Shown here: positions 1 to 9,024 of the stretch, piece by piece | Layout of the letters: each line of letters starts with the position of its first letter | Numbering within the stretch: the stretch's first letter is position 1 | Assembly (NCBI GenBank): GCA_030145055.1 | Contig: JAQYWK010000002.1 | Coordinates: 248,001 to 312,000, forward strand | DNA from: Desulfovibrio sp. | Lineage (GTDB): Bacteria > Desulfobacterota > Desulfovibrionia > Desulfovibrionales > Desulfovibrionaceae | Direction of reading: 5' to 3' | Length of the DNA stretch: 64,000 nt | Position numbers and translations under genes: made by a program | Notes under the pieces: model-generated | Told to the model about the DNA's origin: nothing | Databases searched by the model: none | Seen by the model: the letters and a program-made list of their open reading frames with translations, nothing else

Positions 1-9
1 TGGGAAAAA

Positions 10-1116
10 ATGATAAATAAAAATCGAATTTTAAAATTATTCTTAGATTTGGTGAAAATTGACAGCCCCTCTCTTAAAGAAAAGAACGTATCAAAATATC
101 TTTGCGCTCTGATGGAAGAAAGAGGGTATGAGATTAAGCAGGATTCAGCGGGGGATGCATGTGGTGGGAATACCGGAAATGTGTATGTGCGCATTCCTGC
201 AACAGGCGACGGGGAACCCATAGGTTTTTCCGCTCATATGGATTGCGTATATCCATGCTGCGGAGTTGTTCCTGTTATCAAAGATGGCATTGTGTACAGC
301 TCAGGAGACACAGTTCTAGGTGGTGACGATAAAGCCGGACTCGCCACGATGATCGAAGCCGTCCAGCATCTCAAAGAAGAAAATATTCCGCATCCTGATA
401 TATATTTGATGTTTTCGATTTGCGAAGAGTCAGGTATGCATGGCGCCAAGAATATGGACCTTAGTTTGTTTCCGGTGAAAGAAGTGGTTGTGCTCGATTC
501 AGGCGGCGCTGTTAGCACCATTGTTATTGAAGCTCCCTCAAAAGCTGGCATTAATATTACTTTTATAGGAAAATCCGCGCACGCAGGCATTGCACCTGAA
601 TCGGGTATAAGTGCTATACAAATTGCAGCAGAGGCTGTTTCACACATGAAGCTGATGCGCATTGATAAAAAAACAACCGCTAACCTTGGAAGAATTGAGG
701 GGGGAGGAGCTACCAATATCGTAACAGATAAAGTTATGTTATCCGCGGAAGTTCGTTCTTCAAATGATCAAACGTTGCAGGATCTTATTGACCACATGAA
801 ACAATGCTGCGCCGAAGCAGCAACGAAATTCGGTGGAGATTATAATTTCGAGTATGAGATTTCATATCCTGCACTGCATGTTGATAAAAACAGCCCTCTT
901 TTAGCCAGAGCTGAACAAAGCTGCAAAAATATTGGACTAGAACCGAAGCGAGTCAGTACCGGTGGAGGAAGTGATTCCAATATTCTTTATGGCAAAGGAT
1001 ATAGCGCGCTGACCCTCGGAATTGGAATGAGCAAAGTGCACACACTTGAAGAGTTTATTGAGATTAAATCCTTAACAAATTGTGCAGAATTAGTTGCAGA
1101 TATGATGAAAAGCTAA
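10..1116 (+). CDS. M20-family peptidase, PepT-like tripeptidase
   Basis: Zinc-dependent M20/M25 metallopeptidase of 368 residues, most like the PepT-like aminopeptidases that trim small peptides in the cytoplasm. Visible metal-site motifs are FSAHMDC (His76, Asp78), GGDDKAG (Asp106), CEESG (catalytic Glu139 and ligand Glu140), VVLDSGG (Asp163) and a C-terminal KVHTLEE (His344). A dimerisation-type lid domain lies roughly at residues 180-290. The open frame runs through the window's first bases, so the start could lie further left; the ATG used here gives a normal N-terminus for the family. It stands alone and ends at a shared hairpin terminator. The exact substrate cannot be read from the sequence. 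Confidence 0.88.
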   Translation: MINKNRILKLFLDLVKIDSPSLKEKNVSKYLCALMEERGYEIKQDSAGDACGGNTGNVYVRIPATGDGEPIGFSAHMDCVYPCCGVVPVIKDGIVYSSGDTVLGGDDKAGLATMIEAVQHLKEENIPHPDIYLMFSICEESGMHGAKNMDLSLFPVKEVVVLDSGGAVSTIVIEAPSKAGINITFIGKSAHAGIAPESGISAIQIAAEAVSHMKLMRIDKKTTANLGRIEGGGATNIVTDKVMLSAEVRSSNDQTLQDLIDHMKQCCAEAATKFGGDYNFEYEISYPALHVDKNSPLLARAEQSCKNIGLEPKRVSTGGGSDSNILYGKGYSALTLGIGMSKVHTLEEFIEIKSLTNCAELVADMMKS

Positions 1117-1125
1117 ACAATAAAA

Positions 1126-1161
1126 AAAGCGTGCTCAGTTCGATTGAACAGAGCACGCTTT
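1126..1161. terminator. Bidirectional intrinsic terminator between the peptidase and cheZ
   Basis: An 11-bp perfect stem (AAAGCGTGCTC with GAGCACGCTTT) encloses a smaller GTTC/GAAC stem. It is flanked by A-rich and T-rich runs on both sides, so it can end transcripts from the peptidase (+) and from cheZ (-). Confidence 0.88.
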
Positions 1162-1186
1162 AAAATTTATATATAATAAAAACTAA

Positions 1187-1924
1187 TTACATTCCGAGAG
1201 AGGCGAGTAGGTCGTCAACTTCACTCTGCTCAGATTTTTCGGTAGGACCCTTCAAGTCGCTCATCTGAACTTCAGCCACCTGATCTAATTCTTCAAGCGA
1301 TTTCTCAGGAGCTTTTTCGCGGGCCTTAATCTTAAGTCCTGTGGACATATATAAATCGAGAACAATTTTTTCTACACTTTTAATTGTGTCGACAATAATT
1401 TTAATTCTCTGTCCAGTTAAATCCTGAAAGCTCAAAGTTGTCATAATGGTCATGAGATCCGTTCCAAGTTCCTGATTAATCTCACCAAGCTTCGCACGTT
1501 GTTCTTTTTTAACGCCGCCGGATTCAAAAGCTTTGATGATGCCTGAAAGAGCGAACTGAGTTTCCTGAAGCTTCTCAACAATATCCATAATCTCTTGAGT
1601 AGCTTTCTCAGTTGTTCGCATAATGGCGTCTAACTGATCGGATGCTTCATTAAATAAATCATCTGGGTTAGCGTCTACCTGTACAGTTGAAGTTACCTGA
1701 GCAGGTCCTTTCTTAGCTTTAGAAACCTCATGGTAGATATCTTTTAACCCACTTTGGAGATCTTCATTAATTCTGCGATAAAATTCCCCTTCAAGCAGTG
1801 TTTTAGACATGCTCTTGGATATTTCTTTCTGAATAGCTGAAGTTATGCTTTCTTTTAAGCTTTTTGTCAGATCTTCAGAAACTTTTTCCATCATGTCACG
1901 CACGATTTGATCATCGTTAATCAC
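1187..1924 (-). CDS. cheZ: Protein phosphatase CheZ
   Basis: CheZ homologue of 245 residues that should dephosphorylate CheY-P and so set the flagellar switching signal. The decisive motif is LSFQDLTGQRIK at about 165-175, whose Asp168 and Gln172 match the catalytic Asp and Gln of enterobacterial CheZ. The C-terminal peptide SEVDDLLASLGM (234-245) matches the tethered CheY-binding helix. The rest is predicted long helix, as in the four-helix bundle. It starts at GTG with a strong AAGGAG seven bases upstream. It is the last gene of the ileS-to-cheZ run, 63 bases after the PilZ-like gene, and ends at the shared terminator. Confidence 0.9.
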   Translation of the reverse strand: MINDDQIVRDMMEKVSEDLTKSLKESITSAIQKEISKSMSKTLLEGEFYRRINEDLQSGLKDIYHEVSKAKKGPAQVTSTVQVDANPDDLFNEASDQLDAIMRTTEKATQEIMDIVEKLQETQFALSGIIKAFESGGVKKEQRAKLGEINQELGTDLMTIMTTLSFQDLTGQRIKIIVDTIKSVEKIVLDLYMSTGLKIKAREKAPEKSLEELDQVAEVQMSDLKGPTEKSEQSEVDDLLASLGM

Positions 1925-1987
1925 TGCGTACTCCTTTGGGGTTATAATATTACAAATTTATGGCTCAAAAAAAAAGCGAAAATATTA

Positions 1988-2503
1988 TTATCTGATCTTA
2001 TCTGTTCTTATCAATTCTCGCTGCTCACTGAAAACAAATTTAATAATGGATTCAATATCATGCTCTTTAATGTATCTAAATTCTATCGTCCAAGTGTTTT
2101 TATCCTTCCCAGCTTCAACGACACCTTTCGCTCCGGCCATTCTTAATGGAACTTGATTCAAAACGAGAACAATTTCCATTATAGATTTTGATTTTAATGC
2201 AAAATCGGAAAGAAAAGTAATCCCGTTTCCTGAAATTTTTATAATTTCCATATCAATCGGAAAATCTTTAGATAAGTCTTGAATACTCTGAATGCCAAGC
2301 AATTGGTCCAGCTTTCTATCAAGCTCAATGACGTATACTTTTAGCCATTCAGGTACCTTAGAATCATCGAGATCTTCCGCTGGATGTTTCTTTCCCGCAA
2401 TACTCCCCCTGAATAGAGGTTGATTTTTGAGCGAAGCCGCTATTCTCCCATATCCTTTGATGCGAGTTTTAACGCTTGTATAATGTACGGTTTCTCTATC
2501 CAT
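1988..2503 (-). CDS. PilZ-like domain protein
   Basis: Protein of 171 residues, probably a diverged PilZ-type protein. The N-terminal segment VKTRIKGYGRI resembles the Arg-rich entry to PilZ domains, and the C-terminal half ends in an IEFRYIKEHDIESIIKFV..QRELIR pattern typical of the PilZ C-terminus (beta strand, then helix ending in a dibasic ELIR). PilZ domains bind cyclic di-GMP and commonly modulate motility, which fits the following cheZ. The classic RxxxR and (D/N)xSxxG binding motifs are not both convincingly present, so nucleotide binding is uncertain. Its ATG overlaps the stop of the ferredoxin gene by one base (TAATG), implying translational coupling. Confidence 0.6.
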   Translation of the reverse strand: MDRETVHYTSVKTRIKGYGRIAASLKNQPLFRGSIAGKKHPAEDLDDSKVPEWLKVYVIELDRKLDQLLGIQSIQDLSKDFPIDMEIIKISGNGITFLSDFALKSKSIMEIVLVLNQVPLRMAGAKGVVEAGKDKNTWTIEFRYIKEHDIESIIKFVFSEQRELIRTDKIR

Positions 2504-2949
2504 TATGTTGTCCTATTTTCTTTCTCCTGCGGATCATTTTCCATTGCGTTAACTGGACATACTTTTGTGCACATTCCGCAAGCTGTACACTTATCCAGTT
2601 CAAAAAGCACCTTGCGTGTATCCATGTCTAGAGAAAGCGCGCCAGTGGGGCACATAGCAAGACACATTCCGCAATGCATGCAGGATTCTTCATCTCTTGA
2701 AATCTTTTGCGTAACAGGGATAACTTTGATCCCGTTTTCTTTGATGTAATTCAGTCCCTTATGAAACTCTTCTTCGGGGCCCATAATTTCAAGAGTCATG
2801 CTTCCCTCATGGCGGGGATTTATGTCTGCCTTAAGGATGTTGAAGCTAAGATTATAAAGCTTTCCGAGATTACAAATTACAGGGCGGCCTGAAACTGTAG
2901 GCGGGAAAGATAAGTGAACTATTTTATTGAAATTCTTATTTTCAGTCAT
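2503..2949 (-). CDS. NIL domain plus two [4Fe-4S] ferredoxin
   Basis: Protein of 148 residues with an N-terminal NIL domain (about 8-80) and two 4Fe-4S cluster motifs. Cys90/93/96/100 form CMHCGMCLAMCP and Cys121/124/127/131 form CTACGMCTKVCP. In methanogens and sulfate reducers, NIL-ferredoxins are known partners of DUF39 proteins in making homocysteine from aspartate semialdehyde; no DUF39 gene is in this window, so that role is an inference. It is cytosolic, with no signal peptide. It follows cpoB after 34 bases and overlaps the PilZ-like gene by one base. Confidence 0.88.
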   Translation of the reverse strand: MTENKNFNKIVHLSFPPTVSGRPVICNLGKLYNLSFNILKADINPRHEGSMTLEIMGPEEEFHKGLNYIKENGIKVIPVTQKISRDEESCMHCGMCLAMCPTGALSLDMDTRKVLFELDKCTACGMCTKVCPVNAMENDPQEKENRTT

Positions 2950-2983
2950 TTTATTATTCCAAGTAAAAGATTAATAAATAGTG

Positions 2984-3913
2984 TTACTTAATATTTTTAA
3001 GATATTGTTTAGCTCTTTTAGCTTCAAGGGAGTCAGGAGCTTTTTTAACAAGATCTTCCAGAATATATTTACCAGATTTAGTTTTTCCGAGTTTGATTAA
3101 ACTTAATCCCTGTTTGAGCAGAGCTGATTTGTATTTATTACTCTTAGGGTACTTACCTATGATAACTTGATACTTTAGTGCTGCATTAGGAAAATCTTTC
3201 AGTTGGTAATAACATTCACCTTCCCAAAATATGGCATTAGGTACAAGGCTATTTTTAGGAAAGGTTTTGCTAAACTCGGACCAATCGACGATCGCTTTTT
3301 TATATTCTCGAGCTTTAAATAATTCAAGAGCCTTATTGTAAAGCGCTTTGGCTGGATCAGCTGGTTCTTCTTTATTAACGGTAGGAATAACAACTGCAGC
3401 AATTCCAGCTGGTGCTGTTGCTGAAACAGATTTGTTATATTTGTTGATATCTTCCGGGTGAGGCTCAATCAGATCCAAATTCATATCGAGTTGGCTTTCA
3501 AGAGCCATTCGCATAGCATAAAACTGCTGTGTAAGTTCATTTAAAGAAACAGTACTATTAGAATCTCCACCGTTTAACTCATACATTGAAACAGCAAGAG
3601 TATCCAAGGTTCCTTGCATCTTCGCGACTTCAGTTTTTAAGGTTTTAACTTCTGCCCAAAGATTAGCCTGACGGCTCTGCACTGGAGTATTTGAAGTTTT
3701 TATTTCATCACGAATCGAAGTGTCAGCCTGACTCATCTGCTGATCGAGCGTGTCGATTTTTTTGTTAAGTTGGCTTCTACTCTGCCTGACTTCCAGTCTA
3801 AGGCTATCCATATCAGATGTTGTTACACATCCGCTGAGTCCGGCAACGCCGACCACAGCGGTAAGGATAAACGCTCCGGAAATTAGCGATTTTTTAAAGT
3901 TATTCTTCTTCAT
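2984..3913 (-). CDS. CpoB/YbgF-like TPR lipoprotein
   Basis: Protein of 309 residues resembling the Tol-Pal associated cell-division coordinator CpoB (YbgF). It has an N-terminal signal with the lipobox LSGC (Cys29 would be lipidated), a coiled-coil segment at about 35-115 as in the CpoB trimerisation region, a linker, and tetratricopeptide repeats at about 190-309, including YNKALELFKAREYKKAI and AIFWEGECYYQLKDF. E. coli CpoB is soluble and periplasmic, so the lipobox is a difference, and no tol or pal genes lie nearby. It sits in the lspA-lgt run, whose products process lipoproteins. Its start overlaps the upstream PLDc_N gene by 14 bases. Confidence 0.82.
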   Translation of the reverse strand: MKKNNFKKSLISGAFILTAVVGVAGLSGCVTTSDMDSLRLEVRQSRSQLNKKIDTLDQQMSQADTSIRDEIKTSNTPVQSRQANLWAEVKTLKTEVAKMQGTLDTLAVSMYELNGGDSNSTVSLNELTQQFYAMRMALESQLDMNLDLIEPHPEDINKYNKSVSATAPAGIAAVVIPTVNKEEPADPAKALYNKALELFKAREYKKAIVDWSEFSKTFPKNSLVPNAIFWEGECYYQLKDFPNAALKYQVIIGKYPKSNKYKSALLKQGLSLIKLGKTKSGKYILEDLVKKAPDSLEAKRAKQYLKNIK

Positions 3914-4136
3914 ACTTTTCCCCCCTGTTTCGTCCGAGAATAAAGTATGCCAGACAGCCCAAAAAGGGAATAAAAATTACAAGCTGAATCCAACCTACTT
4001 TTTCCATACTCGACGGAAATTCCCTTTTAAATGCATCCCATATCGCAAAGAGAGTCAGTGCCGCAAAAAATCCAACACTACCGAGGATAATGAACCATGT
4101 TTCCGCGGGAAGGGTGGGTATATTACCAAAAAACAT
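3900..4136 (-). CDS. Small PLDc_N-type membrane protein
   Basis: Membrane protein of 78 residues consisting essentially of a PLDc_N module: two hydrophobic helices (about 13-32 and 50-67) separated by a short loop ending KVGWIQLVIFIPFLGCLAY, and a charged tail, GRNRGEKYEEE. This module is normally the membrane anchor at the N-terminus of cardiolipin synthases; here no phospholipase domain follows. Stand-alone copies are common and uncharacterised. Its start touches the lgt stop at base 4136 and its end overlaps cpoB, so it is translated within the operon. Confidence 0.75.
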   Translation of the reverse strand: MFFGNIPTLPAETWFIILGSVGFFAALTLFAIWDAFKREFPSSMEKVGWIQLVIFIPFLGCLAYFILGRNRGEKYEEE

Positions 4137-4891
4137 TATGTGCTCCTGTGCTTATTTATAAACAAAAAGTAAATCCCGAGTGAGAATAGTACCAGTGCAA
4201 TAAATTGCGTAACACTGATCGGCCCAAAATGGCCGCGGTAATCCGCTCTAAAAAATTCAATAATAAATCTGAAAACAGAAAACAATACTAGAAATAATCC
4301 GGTCAATTTACCGTCGCTCTTGATAAACTTTTTGGCAAAGATCAGAATTAAAAACGACATCAGCCCTGCAAGACTATGATATAACTGCGTCGGATGCAAT
4401 GAACGGCCTAGGGGCGCTAAAGAATCTAAGTTTGTAAAAGTTATCCCGCAAGAAAGATCGGTTACCTTGCCATAGCAACATCCTGCGAAAAAACATCCCA
4501 AACGCCCAACAGCCTGCCCGAGAGCTACTCCCGGCGCAAAACAATCAAGCCACGGTAGTACCGGTTCTTGTCTTGATTTAAGGAAAAGTACACCGGACAG
4601 TGAGCCGAATAAAAAAGCTCCTGAAAAAACAAGCCCACCTTGCCATATATAGAAAATTTCGACGGGATTACTAATAAATTCATGAGAGTAGAGCGCAACA
4701 TAAAGTGCCCGCGCACCGATAAGTCCGCATAAAATAGCAATTGTTCCGGCAATGGGTGCGAGCGAATACGGCAAATCTTTTAACCGTGCTTCACGCATGG
4801 TCCACCCCATAGCAAGCAGACATCCAGCAGTGAGATACACGCTGTAACTGTATATTGCTAGGCCGCCTATATTAAATAGAATCGGATGCAT
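4136..4891 (-). CDS. lgt: Prolipoprotein diacylglyceryl transferase
   Basis: Inner-membrane enzyme of 251 residues that transfers diacylglyceryl from phosphatidylglycerol to the lipobox cysteine of prolipoproteins, the first step of lipoprotein maturation. About seven hydrophobic segments are visible. The signature region reads GQAVGRLGCFFAGCCYGK, and FFRADY near the C-terminus supplies the second conserved arginine. Compared with E. coli Lgt, the SFHGG histidine is replaced by Ser (LVFSGAF) and the Asn after GRLG by Cys; this belongs to the cysteine-type variant common in deltaproteobacteria and Firmicutes. It overlaps lspA, the next processing enzyme, by 20 bases. Confidence 0.93.
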   Translation of the reverse strand: MHPILFNIGGLAIYSYSVYLTAGCLLAMGWTMREARLKDLPYSLAPIAGTIAILCGLIGARALYVALYSHEFISNPVEIFYIWQGGLVFSGAFLFGSLSGVLFLKSRQEPVLPWLDCFAPGVALGQAVGRLGCFFAGCCYGKVTDLSCGITFTNLDSLAPLGRSLHPTQLYHSLAGLMSFLILIFAKKFIKSDGKLTGLFLVLFSVFRFIIEFFRADYRGHFGPISVTQFIALVLFSLGIYFLFINKHRST

Positions 4892-5363
4892 CAGATTTGT
4901 GCCGATAGATTGAAATTATCATTGCAAATGCACCTAAACAGATGGCGATGTCTGCAACATTAAATGCTGGCCAGTGATGTGTGCCGACATAAATATCCAG
5001 AAAATCTGTAACTTCACTGTAAAGAATTCTATCAATCAAATTCCCAACAGCGCCGCCAAGAATCAAACCAAGCCCGGATATTGCAAAAGTGTCTTTCTTG
5101 TCAGTAGACTTCAAAAGCATGCCGATCGCGCTGAGCGCAACAACTGTAACTACTATGAAAAATGTGCGCTGCCATGTAATGTCTCCGCGATTCAAAAAGC
5201 CGAAAGCGGCTCCTTTATTTACCACGTAGACCAAGTTGAAATAGTCAGGAATCAATGATTTTGAGGACCATAACTCCATATTACTGCGAACAGCAACTTT
5301 GGTGATCTGGTCAAAAATAATGATTACTGCGGCAATAATTCCAGCCAGCGAGTATTTCTTCAT
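4872..5363 (-). CDS. lspA: Lipoprotein signal peptidase II
   Basis: Aspartyl membrane peptidase of 163 residues that cleaves the signal peptide from diacylglyceryl-modified prolipoproteins. Four transmembrane helices are apparent. The family's catalytic aspartates are in GGAVGNLIDR and FNVADIAI, and the conserved VVNKGAAFGF motif is present. It lies between ileS and lgt; ileS-lspA linkage is common across bacteria. The gene overlaps the lgt start by 20 bases, so the two maturation steps are probably made together. Confidence 0.95.
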   Translation of the reverse strand: MKKYSLAGIIAAVIIIFDQITKVAVRSNMELWSSKSLIPDYFNLVYVVNKGAAFGFLNRGDITWQRTFFIVVTVVALSAIGMLLKSTDKKDTFAISGLGLILGGAVGNLIDRILYSEVTDFLDIYVGTHHWPAFNVADIAICLGAFAMIISIYRHKSDASDSI

Positions 5364-5386
5364 TAAAAGCCCTTTTTTGCAAACAT

Positions 5387-5420
5387 GCCCCCGTCCTCAA
5401 AAATCAATGAGAGCGGGGGC
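5387..5420 (-). other. GC-rich hairpin between ileS and lspA
   Basis: A 7-bp perfect stem (GCCCCCG with CGGGGGC) with a weaker inner stem lies 30 bases after the ileS stop and just before lspA. No T-run follows on the minus strand, so it is a poor terminator. It may protect or punctuate the ileS-lspA transcript. Confidence 0.45.
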
Positions 5421-5450
5421 ATGAGGTTTTATAACTATATATTAGTTGAC

Positions 5451-8267
5451 TTATTCGCCAACAATTACAGCAGTACAACGCGGGCAAAGCTCAGGATGAT
5501 CTGCGTTTGCTCCCAAAGAATCATATCTCCAGCAACGGCTACATTTTTCACCTTCAGACTTCACAACACCAACTGCAAGCCCTTCTAATTCTTCAGGCTT
5601 AACAGCATCTTCACCAGCTTCGGCCAAAGGTTTAACCTCTACACCTGAAACAATGAAGAATTCGCGCATCTTAACGCCATCGAGTGCTTTTGTGATGGTT
5701 TCATCAGCAAAAATAGTGATCTTGGTATCAAGTGAGTGACCAATGACTCTTTCTCTGCGTAGCGGCTCAATTGCTTTTGTCACTTCGCTACGGACGTCCA
5801 TAAGAAGTTCCCATTTAGCTCTTTCATCATCGCTGATGTCAGCCTTAAGGAACTGCGGGCGCATAGCAAATACAGTATCAACACCACATTTCATTTCTTC
5901 AGCCAGATGCGAGAACGCTTCTTCGGAAGTAAAGGAAAGAATCGGAGCCATATCCTGCAACATCATCATGGTAACCTGCCACAGAACTGTCTGCGCTGAG
6001 CGGCGTTCAAGGCTGGTTGCACCGGACACGTAAAGTCTGTCCTTGATGATATCGAGGTAGAATGCTGATAGCTCTGTAGTACAGAGATTATGCAGAGTAT
6101 GGTAAACCTTATGGAATTCAAACTCCGTGTATGCTTTCTGAATAATATTGTGCTGTCTTGTTACTAGATCTAGTGCAAAATTATCAATTGGCAGAAGATC
6201 TGAAACCGCAACAGCGTCTGTTTCAGGATTAAACCCGTCCAGGTTACCAAGAAGGTAACGGCAGGTGTTACGGACTCTGCGGTAAGTATCAACCATACGG
6301 TTGAGAATTTCGTCAGAGATACGCACATCTTCCTGGTAGTTAACAGCGGAAGCCCACATGCGGAGAATTTCAGCACCATGCTGGTCGATGATTTCCTGCG
6401 GTGCGATTACGTTACCGATGGACTTAGACATCTTTTTACCATGCTTATCAACAACATAGCCGTGTGTAAGAACAGTGCGGTAAGGAGGCGTTTTGCGAGT
6501 TGCCATAGAAGCTAAGAGTGAGCTGTGGAACCACCCACGATGCTGATCTGAGCCTTCGAGGTAAAGATCGGCAGGGAAGCGGAGCTCTTTTCTTTTTTCA
6601 ACAACAGCTGCGAAACTGGTTCCAGAATCGAACCATACATCAAGGATGTCGGTTTCTTTATCCCAGTGATTGCCTCCACATTTAGGACACTTAAGTCCAG
6701 CAGGGGCAATTTCTTCAACTGTTTTTTCAAACCAGTAATCACAACCAGTTTCGTGCTTCTCAAATTCGTCTACGACTGAGAAAACCCATTTGGCTTCATT
6801 GTATACTTCATCACAGTCCTGACAAATAAGAGCGATGATTGGAACGCCCCAATTACGCTGGCGTGAAATACACCAGTCAGGTCTGTTTTCGATCATTTTA
6901 AAGATACGATTTTCACCCCAGGCAGGAATCCAGTTTACGTCATCCTTGATAGCTTTGAGGGTGTTTTTGCGCAGGTCGTTCTTCTCCATAGAGATGAACC
7001 ACTGTGTTGTTGCGCGGAAGATTACAGGCTCTTTACAGCGCCAGCAATGAGGGTAGGAGTGAGAAATATCTTCACGAGCAAGCAGATTACCAACTTCTTC
7101 GAGTTTCTCGATGACTTTGGGATTTGCCGCGAAAACATTCATTCCTGCAAAAAATTCAACTTCTTTGAGATAAACACCATCATTATTAATCGGTGAGTAA
7201 ACTTCAAGTCCGTAACGATTGCCTGTTTCAAAATCCTCACGACCATGGCCCGGAGCTGTGTGAACACAACCTGTACCACTATCGAGAGTTACATAATCAG
7301 CAAGAACTACAGGAGATTCTCTGTCGTAGAAGGGGTGTTTTGCAACAGCGCCTTCAAGCTTAGAGCCTTCAAATGTAGCAAGCATGTTGTATTTTTCCCA
7401 CCCGAAGGACTCTGCGCAAACAGGGAGAAGTCTTTCAGCTAGGATGTAGAAATCACCGTTTACTTCGGCTACGCAGTAATCAAATTCAGGATGTAAAGCC
7501 ACAGCCATATTATTAGGCAATGTCCACGGAGTTGTTGTCCAGATACAAACGAATGTACGGGACAGATCAACTTTAGAAGCAACATCCGCTGGGAGTGCTT
7601 TTAAAACTTTTTCATCATTTAAAGGAAAGCGAACGTAAATGGATGGGGAAGAGTGATCTTCGTGTTCGACTTCCGCTTCAGCCAGAGCCGTTTTACATGA
7701 ACAACACCAGTGAATAGGTTTCTTGCCTCGAACGACAGAACCATTTTCCATAAACTTGCCAAGTTCGCGAGCAGTTGCTGCTTCGTACTCAGGCTTAAGT
7801 GTAAGGTAAGGATTGTCCCATACGCCTAAAACGCCAAGGCGTTTAAATTCCTTGCGCTGAATATCAACAAATTTGAGTGCGTATTCGCGGCAAAGTTTGC
7901 GGATAATAAGAGTTGGAAGTTCTTTGTTCTTTTTCTTAAGATCCTGCGCAACTTTATGTTCGATTGGCAGACCATGGCAATCCCAACCGGGAACATATTC
8001 GGCGAGCTGGCCTTGCATGTTGCGGGATTTAACGATGATATCTTTAAGCACCTTATTCATGGCAGTACCCATGTGAATGTGCCCGTTAGCATAAGGAGGG
8101 CCGTCATGCAGAACATATTGCTCAGCATCTTTATTGGCCTCAACCATTTTATTATAGACCCCGGTCTCTTCCCAGTGTTTAAGCATTTCTGGTTCGCGCT
8201 GCTTGAGATTTGCCTTCATTGGAAATTTTGTTTTTGGCAGACACAGGGTCTTTTTATAATCGCTCAT
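5451..8267 (-). CDS. ileS: Isoleucyl-tRNA synthetase
   Basis: Class I synthetase of 938 residues, full length for the bacterial type. It charges tRNA-Ile with isoleucine. The HIGH-type motif is HIHMG (63-67), KMSKS is at 612-616, and the editing domain with [11 protein letters not shown] lies between them. The C-terminal zinc ribbon is present ([10 protein letters not shown] and CPRC). The ATG is preceded by a CGGAGGA Shine-Dalgarno. A leader of about 180 bases separates it from a candidate promoter. Confidence 0.97.
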   Translation of the reverse strand: MSDYKKTLCLPKTKFPMKANLKQREPEMLKHWEETGVYNKMVEANKDAEQYVLHDGPPYANGHIHMGTAMNKVLKDIIVKSRNMQGQLAEYVPGWDCHGLPIEHKVAQDLKKKNKELPTLIIRKLCREYALKFVDIQRKEFKRLGVLGVWDNPYLTLKPEYEAATARELGKFMENGSVVRGKKPIHWCCSCKTALAEAEVEHEDHSSPSIYVRFPLNDEKVLKALPADVASKVDLSRTFVCIWTTTPWTLPNNMAVALHPEFDYCVAEVNGDFYILAERLLPVCAESFGWEKYNMLATFEGSKLEGAVAKHPFYDRESPVVLADYVTLDSGTGCVHTAPGHGREDFETGNRYGLEVYSPINNDGVYLKEVEFFAGMNVFAANPKVIEKLEEVGNLLAREDISHSYPHCWRCKEPVIFRATTQWFISMEKNDLRKNTLKAIKDDVNWIPAWGENRIFKMIENRPDWCISRQRNWGVPIIALICQDCDEVYNEAKWVFSVVDEFEKHETGCDYWFEKTVEEIAPAGLKCPKCGGNHWDKETDILDVWFDSGTSFAAVVEKRKELRFPADLYLEGSDQHRGWFHSSLLASMATRKTPPYRTVLTHGYVVDKHGKKMSKSIGNVIAPQEIIDQHGAEILRMWASAVNYQEDVRISDEILNRMVDTYRRVRNTCRYLLGNLDGFNPETDAVAVSDLLPIDNFALDLVTRQHNIIQKAYTEFEFHKVYHTLHNLCTTELSAFYLDIIKDRLYVSGATSLERRSAQTVLWQVTMMMLQDMAPILSFTSEEAFSHLAEEMKCGVDTVFAMRPQFLKADISDDERAKWELLMDVRSEVTKAIEPLRRERVIGHSLDTKITIFADETITKALDGVKMREFFIVSGVEVKPLAEAGEDAVKPEELEGLAVGVVKSEGEKCSRCWRYDSLGANADHPELCPRCTAVIVGE

Positions 8268-8341
8268 CGCTTAGAAAATCCTCCGGAAGTCACTTTAAAA
8301 TATTGAACCAATTTATCAGGCTGAGAAGCTGCTCAACTCAT

Positions 8342-8373
8342 TTAATACTATATTACATCAAAAATAGTATTAA
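8342..8373 (-). other. AT-rich stem-loop in the ileS leader
   Basis: A perfect 10-bp inverted repeat (TTAATACTAT with ATAGTATTAA) with a 12-base loop lies about 75-105 bases upstream of the ileS start. It does not look like a T-box, and no T-run follows. Function unknown. Confidence 0.5.
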
Positions 8374-8449
8374 TACAGCAAGTTAAGAACTGTACAGACT
8401 GTTTAATTACGTATGCAAATTCTATCATATATGAAATGAAACCGCGTCA

Positions 8450-8477
8450 TTTTTAAACAAGGGCGGACGGAAGTCAA
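8450..8477 (-). promoter_or_regulatory. Candidate sigma70-type promoter for ileS
   Basis: On the minus strand, TTGACT (-35) and TAAAAA (-10) are separated by 16 bases, between the DUF493 gene and ileS. It matches 5/6 and 4/6 of consensus. Read by eye only. Confidence 0.4.
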
Positions 8478-8514
8478 CCTTCATCCCAATTAAGTAGCCA
8501 TTTTCAGCGGTTAA

Positions 8515-8784
8515 TTACAAAGAGATACACCCTTCGATGGTTGCAGCTTTGTGATAAATATTCATAACAAAGTCAGAACCGTCCGCAGTGGCGGTTGCAG
8601 TTACGCTGGTATATTTACCAGTTTTAGATTCCTTTTCAGAGTGAACAATGCCGTCAAGAAGAGATTTCAATTCTCCAAGTGACTGAGATGGAACAATAAA
8701 TTTAAATGTGTATTCACAAGGCCATTCGTGATGTTCTTCAAGGGTGCTTCTAAATGTTTCTAATGCTTCTAATGCTTTTGACAT
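8515..8784 (-). CDS. DUF493 (YbeD-like) protein
   Basis: Small cytosolic protein of 89 residues in the DUF493/YbeD family, a ferredoxin-like fold related to regulatory domains. The family hallmarks WPCEYTFKFIVPS and TGKYTSVTATATA are both clear, and the length is normal. E. coli YbeD lies by the lipoate genes, but no lipoate genes are here and the family's function is not established. The ATG has a good AGGAG site. It is transcribed away from the zinc-ribbon gene and ahead of ileS, which probably has its own promoter. Confidence 0.85.
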   Translation of the reverse strand: MSKALEALETFRSTLEEHHEWPCEYTFKFIVPSQSLGELKSLLDGIVHSEKESKTGKYTSVTATATADGSDFVMNIYHKAATIEGCISL

Positions 8785-9024
8785 AATTACTCCTGATATC
8801 TTTACTTCCTATAAGGATGGATTTTCTCAAATTTTGATCAAAACAAAAAATAACTATCCAAAAATTAATTTTACATCACCTAAATGCATTGTTGATATAT
8901 GAATCATGAAAGAACCTGTCAATGGTATGTAAATAATATTACCCAATATCTAAAGCAGAATCACAAAATGCCGATAAAACATTTAAGCAGCCTCGTATTT
9001 CAGAAAGTAAAAGAGGGCAATAAT

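Noticed and set aside
234-716. Open frame of 160 codons antisense to the M20 peptidase
   Set aside because: It mirrors conserved coding sequence and has no family features.
8268-8514. T-box riboswitch for ileS
   Set aside because: No T-box sequence, specifier loop or terminator/antiterminator pair is visible; the stem-loop found is unrelated.
8899-9024. Longer N-terminus for the zinc-ribbon protein
   Set aside because: The internal ATG has a far better Shine-Dalgarno and the upstream residues look like random translation.
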